Below are positions 51,655 to 63,716 of a DNA stretch of 64,000 nucleotides, piece by piece. Under the pieces are notes generated by a model that worked only from the letters and a program-made list of their open reading frames with translations, did no database searches and was not told the origin of the DNA. Position 1 is the stretch's first letter; each line of letters starts with the position of its first letter. Origin of the DNA: Heterocephalus glaber (Eukaryota; Chordata; Mammalia; Rodentia; Bathyergidae); assembly GCF_000247695.1 (NCBI RefSeq), contig NW_004624734.1:31576295-31640294 (forward strand). Reading direction: 5' to 3'. The position numbers and the translations under genes are program-made.

Positions 51655-51875
51655 AGTATTTTTGAGTGGAGGCTTTGGAGTAAGGCAGCTTGTGTTCAAA
51701 TCCTTGTCCTGACACTGGCTAAGAATCTTGGGTAAGTCATTCAATGTCTTTGTTGGCTTGATTTCTTCATGTACAAAACAGTATCCACCTCACAGGTTGT
51801 TGTGATGATTAGATTAGATAATACTGTATATGTGAAGAGCTTTACATAAAGCTTGGTATATGGTAATTTGGGAGA
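51655..51875 (-). repeat. MIR remnant, antisense
   Basis: gggtaagtcattcaatgtct, cctcacaggttgttgtgatg and gaagagctttacataaagc are reverse MIR. Confidence 0.7.
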
Positions 51876-52142
51876 TTTTCAAACATTGTATGTTAAATAT
51901 CTGGCCTATCTGGTCAGATATAATACTGAGAACCAAAACAATCCTGGGAGGATGGGATATGGGGGCAGAGATAAAAGCAAAGACTGTACAATTTGGCAGA
52001 GAAGACAAGAGGTTGAACAGATAAATCGAATCAGTCCATGATCATTCTCATTTCAGAGTCCTGTGTAAAGTATGGCAGGTGTCTTTAACAGCTCTATTTT
52101 TATTAATGACAGGGCAAAGAGTTATTTAAATATAATAGATTT

Positions 52143-52231
52143 AGGGCCCGGGATTTGGCTCAGCGGCGCCTGCGCCTGCCTTGCAAGCACAAGGTCCTGA
52201 GTTCGATCTCCAGTACCTTCCCCGCCAAAAA
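52143..52231 (+). mobile_element. ID SINE
   Basis: gggcccgggatttggctcag through gttcgatctccagtacc. Flanked by agattta on both sides. Confidence 0.8.
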
Positions 52232-52254
52232 AGATTTAACCTACCTATCATTCA

Positions 52255-53335
52255 TTCATTCATTTCATTCATTCATATTTTTTCTAGATTTACTGAGGTA
52301 GTTAACAAAAATTATATATATATATTTAAGGTATACAAATGATATATAAATACTGTACACTGTAGAAATATTCACTACCAAAATTAACCCAATTAACATG
52401 GATAATGTCACAGTTGCCTTTCTTGCTTGTTTTGTTTTTTGTACTTAGTCTGTGTCTGATTTATTTCATTTAACATGACGCTCTCAAGGTACACCCATTT
52501 TCCTACAAATGACTCAAGTATATCTTTCCTTACGTCAGAGCAGTACTCCAATGTGTTTAAATACTACATTTTCTTTATCCATTCATCTGCTGATAGACAT
52601 AGGCTGCTTCCAAAATTTAACTTATGAATTGTGCTGCTACAAACATGGGTATGCCTATAACACTGTAATATGATGACTTTATCTCTTTCGGGAAGATACC
52701 TAGAAAGGGGATAGCTATATCCAATGAAATTTCTATTTTTAGTTTTTCGAGGAATCTTCATATTGATTTCCATAGTGGCTGTACTAGTTTATATTCCCAC
52801 CAACAATGTAGAAGGGTTCCTTTTTCTCACAGCCTTGCCAGCAGTTGTTATTATTTGATTTCTTTTTTTTTTTTTTTTTAAGAGTAGGAAAAATTTATTG
52901 AGAGGAGGAAAGCTTCTAAGAGAGACAGAAGGAGGACTGGAAAGTGGGTTGCCCCATTATTTGATTTCTTGATGATAGCCATTCTTTCTGGGGTAAGATG
53001 GAATCTCAGTATTGTTTTAATTTGGATTTCACTAATGGCCAATGATGTTGCACATTTGTTCATATATTGGCCATTTGTAATTTTTCTTCTGTTAAAAATG
53101 TCTATTCATTTCACTTGCCCATTTTTTTAATTAGATCTTTATTTTGGGGGTCTAATTTTATCAAGTGCTTCATATATTCTAGATACTAGTCTTCTGTCTG
53201 AAGAAGAACTGACCAAAAAATTTTTATATTCTGTAGGTTTTCTTTTCACTCTGTTGGTTATTTCTTTTGCTATGCAGAAGCTTTTTAATTTGATATTATC
53301 CCATTTGTTGATTCTCAGTAGTATTCTAAATAAAG
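52255..53335 (-). mobile_element. Old L1, 3' part, antisense (second copy)
   Basis: Reverse of an L1 3' end: tgatttccatagtggctgta, gccattctttctggggtaag, atgcagaagctttttaattt. It is followed directly by another antisense L1 3' end from 53,525, and it carries the 91-bp retro-insert at 52,865. Confidence 0.72.
52865..52955 (-). mobile_element. 91-bp 5'-truncated retro-insert of unknown source
   Basis: Flanked by perfect 15-bp duplications attatttgatttctt (52,850-52,864 and 52,956-52,970). On the minus strand the insert ends CTCTCAATAAATTTTTCC then a long A-tract, so it is the 3' end of a polyadenylated transcript inserted by L1 machinery. Removing it restores the surrounding antisense L1. I do not recognise the parent; an LTR transcript or an mRNA 3'UTR is possible. 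Confidence 0.75.
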
Positions 53336-53789
53336 ACCAGAGTAAAAGATAACAGGAAGTAGGGAGATCTTTCTCAAATGGGAAGAAGATGAAGAGATGA
53401 AGGGAGGGGGAAGAAGAGGAGGGAAAGGTGATAAGAAAAGGAATTAAGATGTGCCAACTCCGAAACAAGGAATGTAAACATTACGTACTGCAAACCCATA
53501 CTAATACAAAAAGATCTACTCTCTTAGCAAATTTCAGGTATACAACATAACATCATTAACTACAGTTACATTGTTATACATTATAACTGTAAAACGTTTG
53601 TGCATACCTTACTACCCTCTACCTCCCACCCCTCCAGCTTCTGACACCTAACATTCTACTCTGTTTTTATGAGTTTGACCACTTCAGGTTTAACATATAA
53701 GTGAGGTAATACAGTGTATGTCTTTCTATGAATGGTCTATTTCCCTAGCATACTGTCCTTTTAGGTTCATCCATGTTGTCACAAATGGT

Positions 53790-53932
53790 AGGATTTCTTT
53801 CGTTCTTTCTTTCCTTCTTTCTCCCTTCCTTTTCTTCTCTCTTTGTGATATGTTGGCCTTGAACTCATAATCCTCTTGTCTTAGCCTTCCAGAGTGCTGA
53901 AATTATAGGCATGTGCTACTATGCTTGGATTT
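53790..53932 (-). mobile_element. B1 SINE, degraded, with (TTTC)n
   Basis: A T/C-rich tract then ttggccttgaactcataatc through gtgctactatgcttgg. Confidence 0.55.
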
Positions 53933-53960
53933 GATTATTTTCTTTCTTTCTTATATTCCA

Positions 53961-53962
<2 letters not shown>

Positions 53963-53996
<34 letters not shown>
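53963..53996. repeat. (GT)n microsatellite
   Basis: 34 bases of GT within an antisense L1. Confidence 0.95.
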
Positions 53997-54001
<5 letters not shown>

Positions 54002-56451
54002 ACAATTTCTTTATCCTATCATCCACTGATGGACACACTGATTCCAGATCTCGGCTGCTGTGAATGTGATGCCAGGCACATGAGTCCAGATACCCATGGT
54101 ATACTGATTTCATTTCCTTCGGATATATAGTTAGATGTCAATTGCTGAGTCACATGGTAGTTCTAGTTTTCATTTTCTGAGGAACCTCCATACTTCCTTC
54201 CATAGTGGCTCCTTCATATTTGCACCAACAGTGCATCCTTTTTCTTTATATCCTTGTCAACACTTGTTATCTTCTCTTTTTTATGACTGCCATTCTAACA
54301 GGTGTGAGTTCTTATCTGTGGTTTGTGATTTGCATTTCTCTGATGATTAGGTTCATTAAACATTTTTTTCACATATCTGTTGGCTGTTTGTAGGCCATCT
54401 TTTGAGAAATGTCTATTTAGGTTCTTTACCCACTTTAAAAGTTGAATTATTTGTTTTGTTGCTATTGAAATTTATTGAGTTCTTTACATTCTGGATATTA
54501 CATCTTACCAAGTGTACAGATGCAAATATATTTTCTACTCTGAGGTTTTACCTCTTTACTATGTTATTGTTTCTTCTGCTGCTCAAAAGCTTTTTGATTT
54601 GATGCAATCCTATTTGGTTATTTTTGCTTTTGTTGTCTATGTGTCACACACAGAAAAAAAAAATCACTCTCCAAACCTACATTACAAACCTTTTCCCCTA
54701 TGTTTTCTTCTAGTAGCTTTATAGTTTCAAGTCTTACATTTAATTATTTAATTCATTTTGGGTTGATATTTTGTAATGTGAGATGAGTTAAAGGTCTAGT
54801 CTTATTCTTCTGTGCGCAGATATCCAGTTTCCCAAACACCAGTCATTGAAGAGACTGTATTTTCCCACTGTATGTGGCTGGCACCTCTGTCAAAGACCAA
54901 CTGACTGAAAATGCACAGATTTATTTCTGAGCTCTACTCTATTCCACTGGTCTATATTTTGGTTTCTATAACAATACTATACTATTGTGTTTATAACTGC
55001 TTTATATTGCATTTTCAATCAGGTGGTGTCATACTTTCAGTTTTGTTCTTTAAGATGGCTTTGGTTTCAGTGTCTTCAGTCACTCCATATGAGTTTTTGG
55101 ATTTTTTTCCCTACTTCTGTGAAAAATGCCATTGGAATTTTGATAGGGACAATAGATCACTTTGTGTAGTATTTTAGAATATTTTAACAATATTAATTCT
55201 TGCAGTCAAACACAGTGTATCTTATTTCTGTCCTCTTTATTTTCAATGTTTTATAGTTTTTTAGTGCAAGATCTTCTACCTCTTTGGTTAAACTTATTTC
55301 TATTATATTTTTGATACTCATTATAACTGAGATTGATTTTGTAACTTCTTTTTCAGATAGTTCATTATTAGTGTATAAAAGAGAACTGATTTTTGTGTGT
55401 GGATTTTGTGCCCTGAAACTTTATTGCATTTTTTTATTAGTTCTAACAATTTTTTGTGCAAGTCTTTAAGGTTTTCTATCACCTCATCCTCAGAGACCAT
55501 TCTACTTTTTTCCTTTCTGATTTGAATGCCTGTTATCTCTTTTTCTTGCCTAATTGATCTGGTTAGGGCCTTCTTTAGTAAACAAGCACTAGAATCCTCA
55601 ATAAACTCTTCATAAAACCTGTTTCTATAGAGTTCTCATATGAAAACTGATAATCATCAGCAATTTTGGAGTTAAGGGACAGTATGTGAAGTTTCTTTTT
55701 ACATTAATTAGTATTTAATAATACTGATTAAAGTGTCAGAGTGCTTAGTTAACATGATATAATGAACTTCGAAAAAAGTATCTGTTAATTATCATAATTA
55801 TAAAGTTCACAGAAGAACGAAACCATAGGCTGTAATAAGATGCAAACAAACTCCTGCCTTGAAGTATGTAGAAAAGTTGGTCTGAGTTACCACAAAGAAA
55901 GAGGTATTAAAGATATTAATATTTTATTTTTTTAAGAGGAATGATGGAAACATCTGATACTAGTCAGGCCAGGATGGATAAGGCCACTCTAACCTCAATC
56001 ACCCACCGAAAAATTCTGGACAAAACACACAAAAACCAATATTTGAGGACTACAAAAGGGTAAACATTACCAAGAATGAAAACAGCAAAAACTTTAAGAG
56101 CAATCCTATCCTACCTGGCCAGAGGCCCAGAAAAAAGGCACTGCTGATAGATGTTGCTATAAAGGGAAGTGCTTCCCATTCTTTTTTTTTTTTTTCCCCT
56201 CCCTCTTTTGTTTTTTCCTGGTCCTATCTGTACAAACTGCCTGGGAGCAACATGGGCAATTAATACTCCTACTTACCCATCAACAAAACAAAACAACAAA
56301 AACCATCTTTCTGGACAGAGCAAGCAGAACTGAGGAGTAGGAAAGAAACCTGGTTATTCTGTTCTCTCTTCCCATGCCACTCTGCCTTGAGGCCTGCCTC
56401 TGTCACATGCAGCTGGGCAGCATCAGCATAGCCAGATTAAAACTCCTAGAG

Positions 56452-56642
56452 CAGCAGTGAACACTACGGCGTGCCTGTTGTTTGTTTTTCTTTTAAAACA
56501 AAAGATGTTAATGTATGAGTTGTTATTTCTAAACTAAAACCTCAGTATTCAGGTTTAATTGCAGTGTTGCCACTTTTGAGATAAATAATTGGGTTTTGGG
56601 TTGCAGTTTGGGCACTTGTCTCTAAAAGGTTTGCCATCACTG
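56452..56642. mobile_element. Short hAT-type DNA transposon (MITE) with 8-bp duplication
   Basis: A 191-bp insert bounded by perfect 8-bp duplications tcctagag at 56,444-56,451 and 56,643-56,650. Left end begins cagcagtgaacac; right end reversed begins cagtgatggcaaacc, the CAG-g-type terminus of hAT elements. Interior is non-coding. Removing it rejoins the surrounding old L1 sequence cleanly (aaactcctagagaaacttc). From memory, the right end resembles a hAT family seen in lineages that acquired it horizontally, but I cannot verify this. Confidence 0.75.
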
Positions 56643-57947
56643 TCCTAGAGAAACTTCTCCTGCCAGAGGACCAGGAATAGGGGTCTCAGGAGTCCAAGTA
56701 TCAAAGGATTATCGAAGAAGAAAGAACTGAGGGAGGAGTCCCCCTTATTCCATGCATAAATGGCACAACTCCAAGGACACCCAGGACACCTCAAAGTAGC
56801 ATTGCAAAGTCTTTGAAAAGTGAACCAAAATTGGAACCATCACCCAAAAAAGGCAAGTCTGAACTTGCAGTCTGAATCTAAAAAGGTTAGCTGCTTGCTA
56901 AAACAAAATAATTATTCTCTAGGAAATTTTGATAGGACCCAGCATCTCAAATTATAATGTTAAAATGTGTACATACAATCAAAATTACAAAGGAACAGGG
57001 AAATGTAACCATTTATAAAGGAAAAGATAATCACTCTAACCCGGTAACATCAGATACTAGAATATTCAAAGACTGAAGCGGCTGTTAGAACTGCTCTGAG
57101 GAGAAGGCAAAGACATGTCAAATGAATGGATGTCCTCAACAGAGAAACAAACTATTAACAGAAACCAAGTAGAAATTTTAGAACTGAAAAATATAATACC
57201 TGAAATAGTAAATTCACTGGATGAGATCAATAGCAGAATAAAGATGACACAGGAAAGAATCAGGAATTTGGCTATAATGGTAGAGATAAACAGGACCAAT
57301 TAAAATCACATGGCTGACAAGCTAAAATATTTTCTATATGGTACTTTACACAAACAGTTTGTGTTAACCTCTGGTCTAAATATACCAGTTGGAAGACAGA
57401 TATTGTTAAACTGGATATTTAGAAGTTACTAAAACTATCTTTTCTAAAAGAAATCGACTTTATAATGAATAACAAAAGCTAAAAATAAAAGAATAGGAAA
57501 AGATGTGTTATCAAATATACCGATCAAAAGAAAACTGTATGACTACATTAAGATCAGATATGGTAGATCTTAGAACAAGGAATACTATCAGAAATAAAAG
57601 GGATATTATATAATGACTAAAAAGGTTAACTCACCAAAAAGGCATAGCAACCCTAAATGAATAGCCACTTAACAAAAGAGCTTCACTACGCATAAAGTAA
57701 AAACTGACAGAAATGAAAGGGGAAAGAGACCAATCCAAAGTCATATTTAGAGTCTTTAATATTTCTCAATGGGAGACAGAATAGGCAGAAAATGAGCAAG
57801 GATACAGAAGACCAATATTACCAAATAATTTAATCCAATTGACATTTAGATCATTCCACCAAGTAACAGAATGTACATTCTTTTCATGTGTACATGGAAC
57901 ATTCAACAAGATAAACCTTATTCTAGATCATTAAAAAGGATTTACAA

Positions 57948-58073
57948 GCTGGGTATGGTGGTGCACACCTATAATCCTAGCACTTGGGAGGCTGAAGCAG
58001 GAGGATTCCAGTGAGGTCAAGGGCAGCATGAACTACAAAGCAAGACCCTGTCTCAAAAAACAAAACAAAACAA
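57948..58073 (+). mobile_element. B1 SINE (in L1)
   Basis: gctgggtatggtggtgcaca through gaccctgtctc plus A-rich tail. Perfect 15-bp duplications aaaaaggatttacaa at 57,933-57,947 and 58,074-58,088. Confidence 0.9.
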
Positions 58074-58542
58074 AAAAAGGATTTACAAATGTGTAATTAT
58101 TCAAATCATACTAATTATGTACCCCAACAAAATAAAATTAGAACAGGTATCAGTAACAGAAAGACCGTGGGGTGAAAGGGAACACCACTCAAACATTGTA
58201 AAATCAAATAGCAGGCTTCTAAATAACACATATGTAAAAGTGGAAGCTGCAAGGAAAATTAGAAAATATTTTGAACTGAATGAGGATAAAAAATATAGGA
58301 CATTAATTTTAAAGCAATACTTAAATTCTTAGAAAAATTTGAAATCAATGAGCTTCTAAAGAAACTTGAAAAAGGACCAATTAAAGCCCAAGGTAAGCAT
58401 AATGATAAGCAAAAGAAATCAGTAGTATAAAAAACAGATAAATCAATAGGAACAAATTAATGAAATCAAACATGATTCTTTGAAAAAAAAATCAATAAAT
58501 TGATTCACCACTAGCCAGAATAACCAAGTCAAAAAGAAAGAA

Positions 58543-58682
58543 GGTGTGCACACTTGTAATTTCAGTAATCAGGAAGGAGACTGAGGTAGGATCATGAGTT
58601 TGAGGTCATCCTGAGCTACACAGTATATGTTCAAGGCCAGCCTGGACTACGTAGCAAGACTCTGTCTCAAAAGAAAAAAAAG
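58543..58682 (+). mobile_element. B1 SINE (in L1)
   Basis: gtgtgcacacttgtaatttc through gactctgtctc plus A-tract. It has the duplicated aaggccagcctggactacg-type unit. Confidence 0.75.
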
Positions 58683-59756
58683 TCTTCCCAAAGACAGAAA
58701 GAATATTATCAATATCAGGAGACCTAATTATAATTAGAAGGACATTAAGCATTAAGGAATTTCTATGTACAACTTCATGCCCATATATTCTTCAGCCTGG
58801 AAAAAAAAATTATTTGAAAGGTACAACTTCAAAGCATACTCAAAAAGAAACAGGTAATTGGAACAGTCCCTATATCTAGTAAAGAAATTGAATTTATAGT
58901 CAAACACCTTCCAATATAGGAAACTCCTGATCTAGATGGTAAATTCTACCAGATACTAAGAAAAAATATCATTGGTTTCTATAAATCTCTTCCAGAATAT
59001 AAGCAAGATGGGAACATTTCCCAGCTACACTTAAGAGGCTATCACCCTGATTAAAAACAACAACCCAAACAACAACAAAACTACAAAGACACAGAAAGGA
59101 AAACCACAGACCAATATTACTGATGAATAAAGACACAAAAATCCTTCAAAAGTAACTAGCAAGTTGGGTCCCATAGCACACAAAAGGATACTATATATCA
59201 ACTGAGGGGAGGGACTATATTCAAGTCTAACAGACTGAAATAAGCATCTGATAAAAAACTTAATGTCCGTTCATGAAAATTCTCTCAGTAAACTAGAAAT
59301 AGAATGGAACTTCCTTAATCTGAAAAAAGAGAATCTATAAAAAAGCCATAGCTAACATCACACTTAATGGTCAATGACTGAATGAGAACAAGGAGGTCCA
59401 GCTTTTATTTCTATTCGGCCTCATACTGGATAGTCCACTCCGAGCAACAGGGCAAGAAAGGGCAGATTGGAAAGAAAACATTAAGCTGTCTCAACCCATA
59501 GATTATGTAGATTCCCAAGGAATCTACAAAACAGCATCCATAACTAAGAAGTGAATTTAGCAAATTTCTACAGATTATAGTTCTAGAAATCTTAAAAATT
59601 TTAAGTATCATGTATAATTTCAATATAAGCACGAAATATTTAGGTATATATCTAATAAGACACGTGCAGATCTGTATGCTAAAACTGTAACACCAATGAA
59701 AGAAATCAAAGACCTAAATAAATGGAGAGACAGCTTCACAGATTAGAAAGTACCAT

Positions 59757-59843
59757 TTTTTTTTTTTTTTGGTACCAGGGATTGAACACGGGTCCTTGCA
59801 CTTGTACAGCAGGCGGCGAAACCACTGAGCCAAATCCCTGGCC
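59757..59843 (-). mobile_element. ID SINE (in L1)
   Basis: ggtaccagggattgaacacg, tacagcaggcggc and caaatccctggcc. Flanks gaaagtaccattt and gaaagtatcacatt are near matches. Confidence 0.8.
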
Positions 59844-60157
59844 GAAAGTATCACATTTTTAAGATATCACTTCTCTCTTAAGTTCATAGATTCAACTCAA
59901 TCAGAATTTCAGCATGAATTTTTTTGGTAGACTTTGACAAACTAACATTTTTATGGAAAGACAAAAGATTTCATGGAAAGCCAAAACAAATTTGAATAGT
60001 AAGAACAAGTTAGAAAGATTCACTACTACTCGATTTCAAGATCTGCTATTGGCTGCAGTCATCAAGATAATGTAGTATTGGTAAAGGACAGACATACAGA
60101 TCAACAAAATAGAATGGAAAATCCAGAAGTAGATCAACATGAATATGTTTGATGGAT

Positions 60158-60310
60158 TTTTTTTTTTTTTTTGAGACGAGGTCTTACTTTGTAGTTCAGG
60201 CTGGCCTTGAACTCAACTGTGTAGCCCAGGCTGGCCTCGAACTCACTGTGATCCTCTTGCCTCAGCCTTCCGAGTGCTGGGATTACAGCCGTGCATCACC
60301 GTGCCTGGCA
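60158..60310 (-). mobile_element. B1 SINE with internal duplication (in L1)
   Basis: ttttttgagacgaggtctta; the unit caggctggcct..gaactca occurs twice; ends accgtgcctggc. Confidence 0.8.
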
Positions 60311-61483
60311 TGTTGGGTGGATTTTTCAAAAAGGTGTGAAGCAATTCAATAGAAAAAGGTGCTCTTTTCCATTTCTGATTCCAAATCATTTTGGAACTAC
60401 TGCACATCCATCCATATGCACAAAAAACCCTTCATATTATGCTCAAAATTATATCACAGTGAGCCATAGAGCTAAATATAAAGCCTAAAATTATAAAAAT
60501 TATAGAAGAAAACATCTTTGTAAATTTGGCTGCAGGGTTTAGATAAAACATCAAAAGCATAATTCACCAGTGAGAAAACTGACAAACTGAACTTCATCAG
60601 AATTAAAAACTGCTGTGTGAAAGATACTGTTAAGACAATGAACAGATAAGGATAAAATATTTGCAGATCATATATCTAATAAAGAACTACCAAAGGTCAA
60701 TGAGAAAACCCAATTTTTAAAATGGGCAAAAGATTCTGTATCACTTGTAAAGATACAACAAATGCAAGTAAGCACACAAAAAGATGTTCAACATCATTAG
60801 TCATAAGGGAAACAAATTAAAATCAAATTGAGATACCATTACCTACCTATTATGCTAAAAACAAAAAACTAAAACAAACACAAAAAAACCACTAAATGCA
60901 AAATGGTACTGCTACTGGAAAAGTGTTTGTCTACTTCTTGTGAAATTAAACATATACTTTCCATATGACCTAGCAATCCAACTACAAGTATTTATGCAAG
61001 AAAAGTAAAACTCATTCGTCCAAAAACCTGGACCTAAATGTTCATTGTAACTCAACTCACAATCACCAAAACTGGAAACAACCCCTATGTCTTCCAACTG
61101 GTGAAGGAACAGCCAAATATGGTTCATCCAGACAACAAAATACTACTCGGAAATAAAAAGGCACAAACTACTGATAGAGAATATGATAATTCTCAAATAC
61201 ATTATGCTAAGTGATAAAAGCCATACCCAAAGGTTACATGAGTCCATTTATATGACATTCTGAAAAGGCAAAACTATAACAATAGAAAAGAGGTTTGGTT
61301 GCCAGGGGTTAAGTGAAGAAAAAATCCTTTTGTCAACTCTGTGTGTGTGTGTGAGGGGTGGTGGTGATAGAACTGTGTTGTTTTGATTGCAGTGGTAATA
61401 TGACTCTATGCATTTGTTAAAACTCATGGATACCTACATCAAAAGAGTAAAGGTAAAACATATAAGTGAAAGTAATATATATA

Positions 61484-61564
61484 TATTTTTTGGTACCAGG
61501 GATCGAACTCAGGACCTTGTGCTTGTGAAGCAGGCATGGTGCCACTAAGCTAAATCCCCAGCCT
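61484..61564 (-). mobile_element. ID SINE, first of a close pair
   Basis: ggtaccagggatcgaactca through ctaaatccccagcc, flanked by aaagtaa-type bases. Confidence 0.85.
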
Positions 61565-61577
61565 GTAAAAGTAATTA

Positions 61578-61659
61578 TTTTTTTTGGTACCAGGGATTGA
61601 ACTCGGGTCCTTGCACTTGCGAGGCAGGTGGCGCAACCACTGAGCTAAATCCCCAGCCC
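61578..61659 (-). mobile_element. ID SINE, second of a close pair
   Basis: ggtaccagggattgaactcg through ctaaatccccagccc, same orientation as the previous ID, 14 bases apart. Confidence 0.85.
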
Positions 61660-61691
61660 TGTAAAAATAATTTTCAAAAATTTAAATGATA

Positions 61692-61945
61692 GGCCAGGCA
61701 CAGTAGCTCATGCCTGTGATCTCAGCTACCTGGGAGGTTGAGGCAGGAGGATCTCAAGTACAAGGCCAACCTGGGCAAGTCAGCGAGATCCTATCTCAAA
61801 ATTTTAGGGCTGGGGATTTAGCTTAGTGGTTTCACCACCTGCTGCGCAAGCACAAGGACCTGAGTTCAATCCCTGGTACCAAAAAAGGCTGGGGATCTTG
61901 CTCAGTGATAAAGAACCACAGGTTCAATCCACAGTACAAAGAAAC
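61692..61945 (+). mobile_element. Composite B1-ID SINE interrupted by a full ID
   Basis: B1 part 61,692-61,800 (ggccaggcacagtagctcat through gatcctatctc), full ID 61,806-61,886 ending ggtacc plus A-run, then an ID-like tail 61,887-61,945 (ggctggggatcttgctcagt, ggttcaatccacagtac) that is the expected right half of the composite. Confidence 0.7.
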
Positions 61946-62010
61946 AAACATACATTAAATGATGACTTAGAGCTGCAAACTAATCTATGATGAAAGATGA
62001 AAGACTAATA

Positions 62011-62103
62011 GTTTTGTTTTGTTTTGTTTTTGGTACCAGGAATCAAATTTAGGACCTTGTGCTTGCCAGGCAGGTACAGTGCCACTGAGCTATATCCCCA
62101 GCC
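62011..62103 (-). mobile_element. ID SINE
   Basis: (GTTTT)n then ggtaccaggaatcaaattta through ctatatccccagccc. ctaata flanks both sides. Confidence 0.8.
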
Positions 62104-62346
62104 CTAATATGCTTATTTTTAGAAAAGCAGGTCTATTAAGCACTTTGTAATCTGTTTTCAAATGAATCCACAAAATTATTTTGGGCCAAAATTCAGGAAA
62201 ACTAAAAATAAAGGAATGCAACCTGACATAGTAGCTAAATTAAACCTTAAAACTATTCCCAGAATATGGGGTCTGAATTATATTTCAGATTGTTATTAAA
62301 ACACACACACACCAAACTATACCTGAAGTAGTTCATTCCTCTATCC

Positions 62347-62490
62347 CAGTGTTTCCTAAACTTGTCTGGTAAGAATCAGACAATGTGTTAAAATATATAT
62401 TCCCAGGTTCTGTCCTTGGAGACTCTGATTCAGTAGGCTAGGTTGGAGGCCAAGAAACTGCCTGTACTTATAAAAGGAATCCCTCCCCAA
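62347..62490 (+). mobile_element. MER5-like hAT fragment
   Basis: ccagtgtttcctaaacttg followed by cccaggttctgtccttgg and gactctgattcagtaggc is the pattern of the ancient MER5A hAT repeat. The right end is degraded. Confidence 0.55.
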
Positions 62491-63716
62491 AGGAATTTTC
62501 ATTATCACACAAGTGTAGGTAACAACTGCCACTCTTAATTCTTTCTTAGTTCCAAAGCCAAGTAAAAACATTTTAAATCATCTATTCAAGCTTGTTCTAA
62601 ATGTTTTCTAGAACACCAGGATAGTCATTTCTACAGTAGAATAATCACATCCCAGAAAAATTCAAGTGGATCCACAAAATATGAAAACAAATACTGATCT
62701 GCATATTTTTACTTTAAATCTCAGACTTAAAAATTTTTGTTTCAGGAGTGCATTTTATAAATGCACAGTTCAGTGTAATAGTGATGTAAATCATTTTTCC
62801 CCATAGTAGGATATATGACCAAAAGAAGAAGTCACTGCTTTAGGGCTCCTGACTTCTGATAGCTTCCTCTAAAGCTAACCAATTCTCGGTCCCTGTCCTG
62901 TTTTTCAATAAGACTTCCACAGTCTTCATATATAACATCTGCCACTGCTTTGCCCACAAAATACCACTATGCCCATATTTATACTCCAGGAATAAGAACA
63001 ATATCACTGTAGATAAAGGATGTAGTTCTTTTTCTTTACTAAGATCTAAGAAAGTATTTATTATACTGTCCTTAGCAAGAAATCTGGAAGGTGCCTACCC
63101 CTTCACACTATTGTTAAAGCCTAGCAGATATTGGCATTTGAGGATTCAGCTCCCTGATTTAACAATTGTGGTTTCAATCCTTCACGGGTAACTGTAAAAT
63201 TTCATGACATTCAGTAAGCACTTTTGCTAAGTCACAAATGTGAATCAAGCAGATTTTCAAGCTGCCATGAAAGACCCAATCACTCAGGTGGAGAGTGAAC
63301 CAAGCTGACCACTGAGCACTTACCCTCTCACAGTACTGTTCTCTCCATTCAATGTTGGGGTAAGGAAAGGCCTCTTTAATTTTGTAATTGTTCTTACCAA
63401 CTAGGTTGTCACTAATTATCTACACAGTTTATCTATATATTTTCTTAATTAAAGAACACAAAGCTAAAACCCCTATCAGGTGGGATTTGGGGGGTTTCTG
63501 AGTGGGCATTAAAAAAGAACTGTTATAATTAAAATGACTGGAATTTATTTGTTATTACAAATAAATAGTAACTGGTATTCATGAATTGGGGCACTGAATT
63601 CACAAACTGCTAAGGATGTGTTCAATGTCAAAAGTATCAAAAGATCTAAAATACCACTAAGCTACCTTCGCCTGACAGCCCTCCAGTAACCTGTCTCAAA
63701 TAAGGCTCTTTCTCAC

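Larger units (their letters stand above)
53525..55590 (-). mobile_element. Old L1, 3' part, antisense
   Basis: Plus strand reads as the reverse of an L1 3'UTR and ORF2 end: tccatagtggctccttcata, ctttttgatttgatgcaatc, tccactggtctatattttgg. Only short frames remain. It contains a degenerate B1 at 53,790 and a (TG)n at 53,963. Confidence 0.75.
55960..61460 (+). mobile_element. Long, old sense-oriented L1
   Basis: From about 55,960 the plus strand reads as decayed L1: an ORF1-like coiled-coil fragment at 57,115-57,303 (V-N-S-L-D-E-I-N-S-R-I-K), ORF2-like stretches (58,900-59,430: ctgatctagatggtaaattc, cacacttaatggtcaa) and an ORF2 C-terminal / 3' end segment at 60,780-61,290. No intact frame remains. 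It is interrupted by the hAT MITE, two B1s (57,948 and 58,543), an ID (59,757) and another B1 (60,158). The left boundary is approximate, and the region could include more than one copy. Confidence 0.65.
41265..63716 (-). other. SLC39A9: SLC39A9 intron 2
   Basis: 22.5 kb, GT-AG. It contains the MFF processed pseudogene, LTR-like segments, several L1 copies and the hAT MITE, each listed separately. The stretches 44,090-44,890, 47,950-48,640, 50,360-51,650 and 62,570-63,700 show nothing I recognise. Confidence 0.85.

Noticed and set aside
58117..58332. Open frame M-Y-P-N-K-I-K
   Set aside because: Lies within decayed sense-oriented L1 sequence; no recognisable independent gene.
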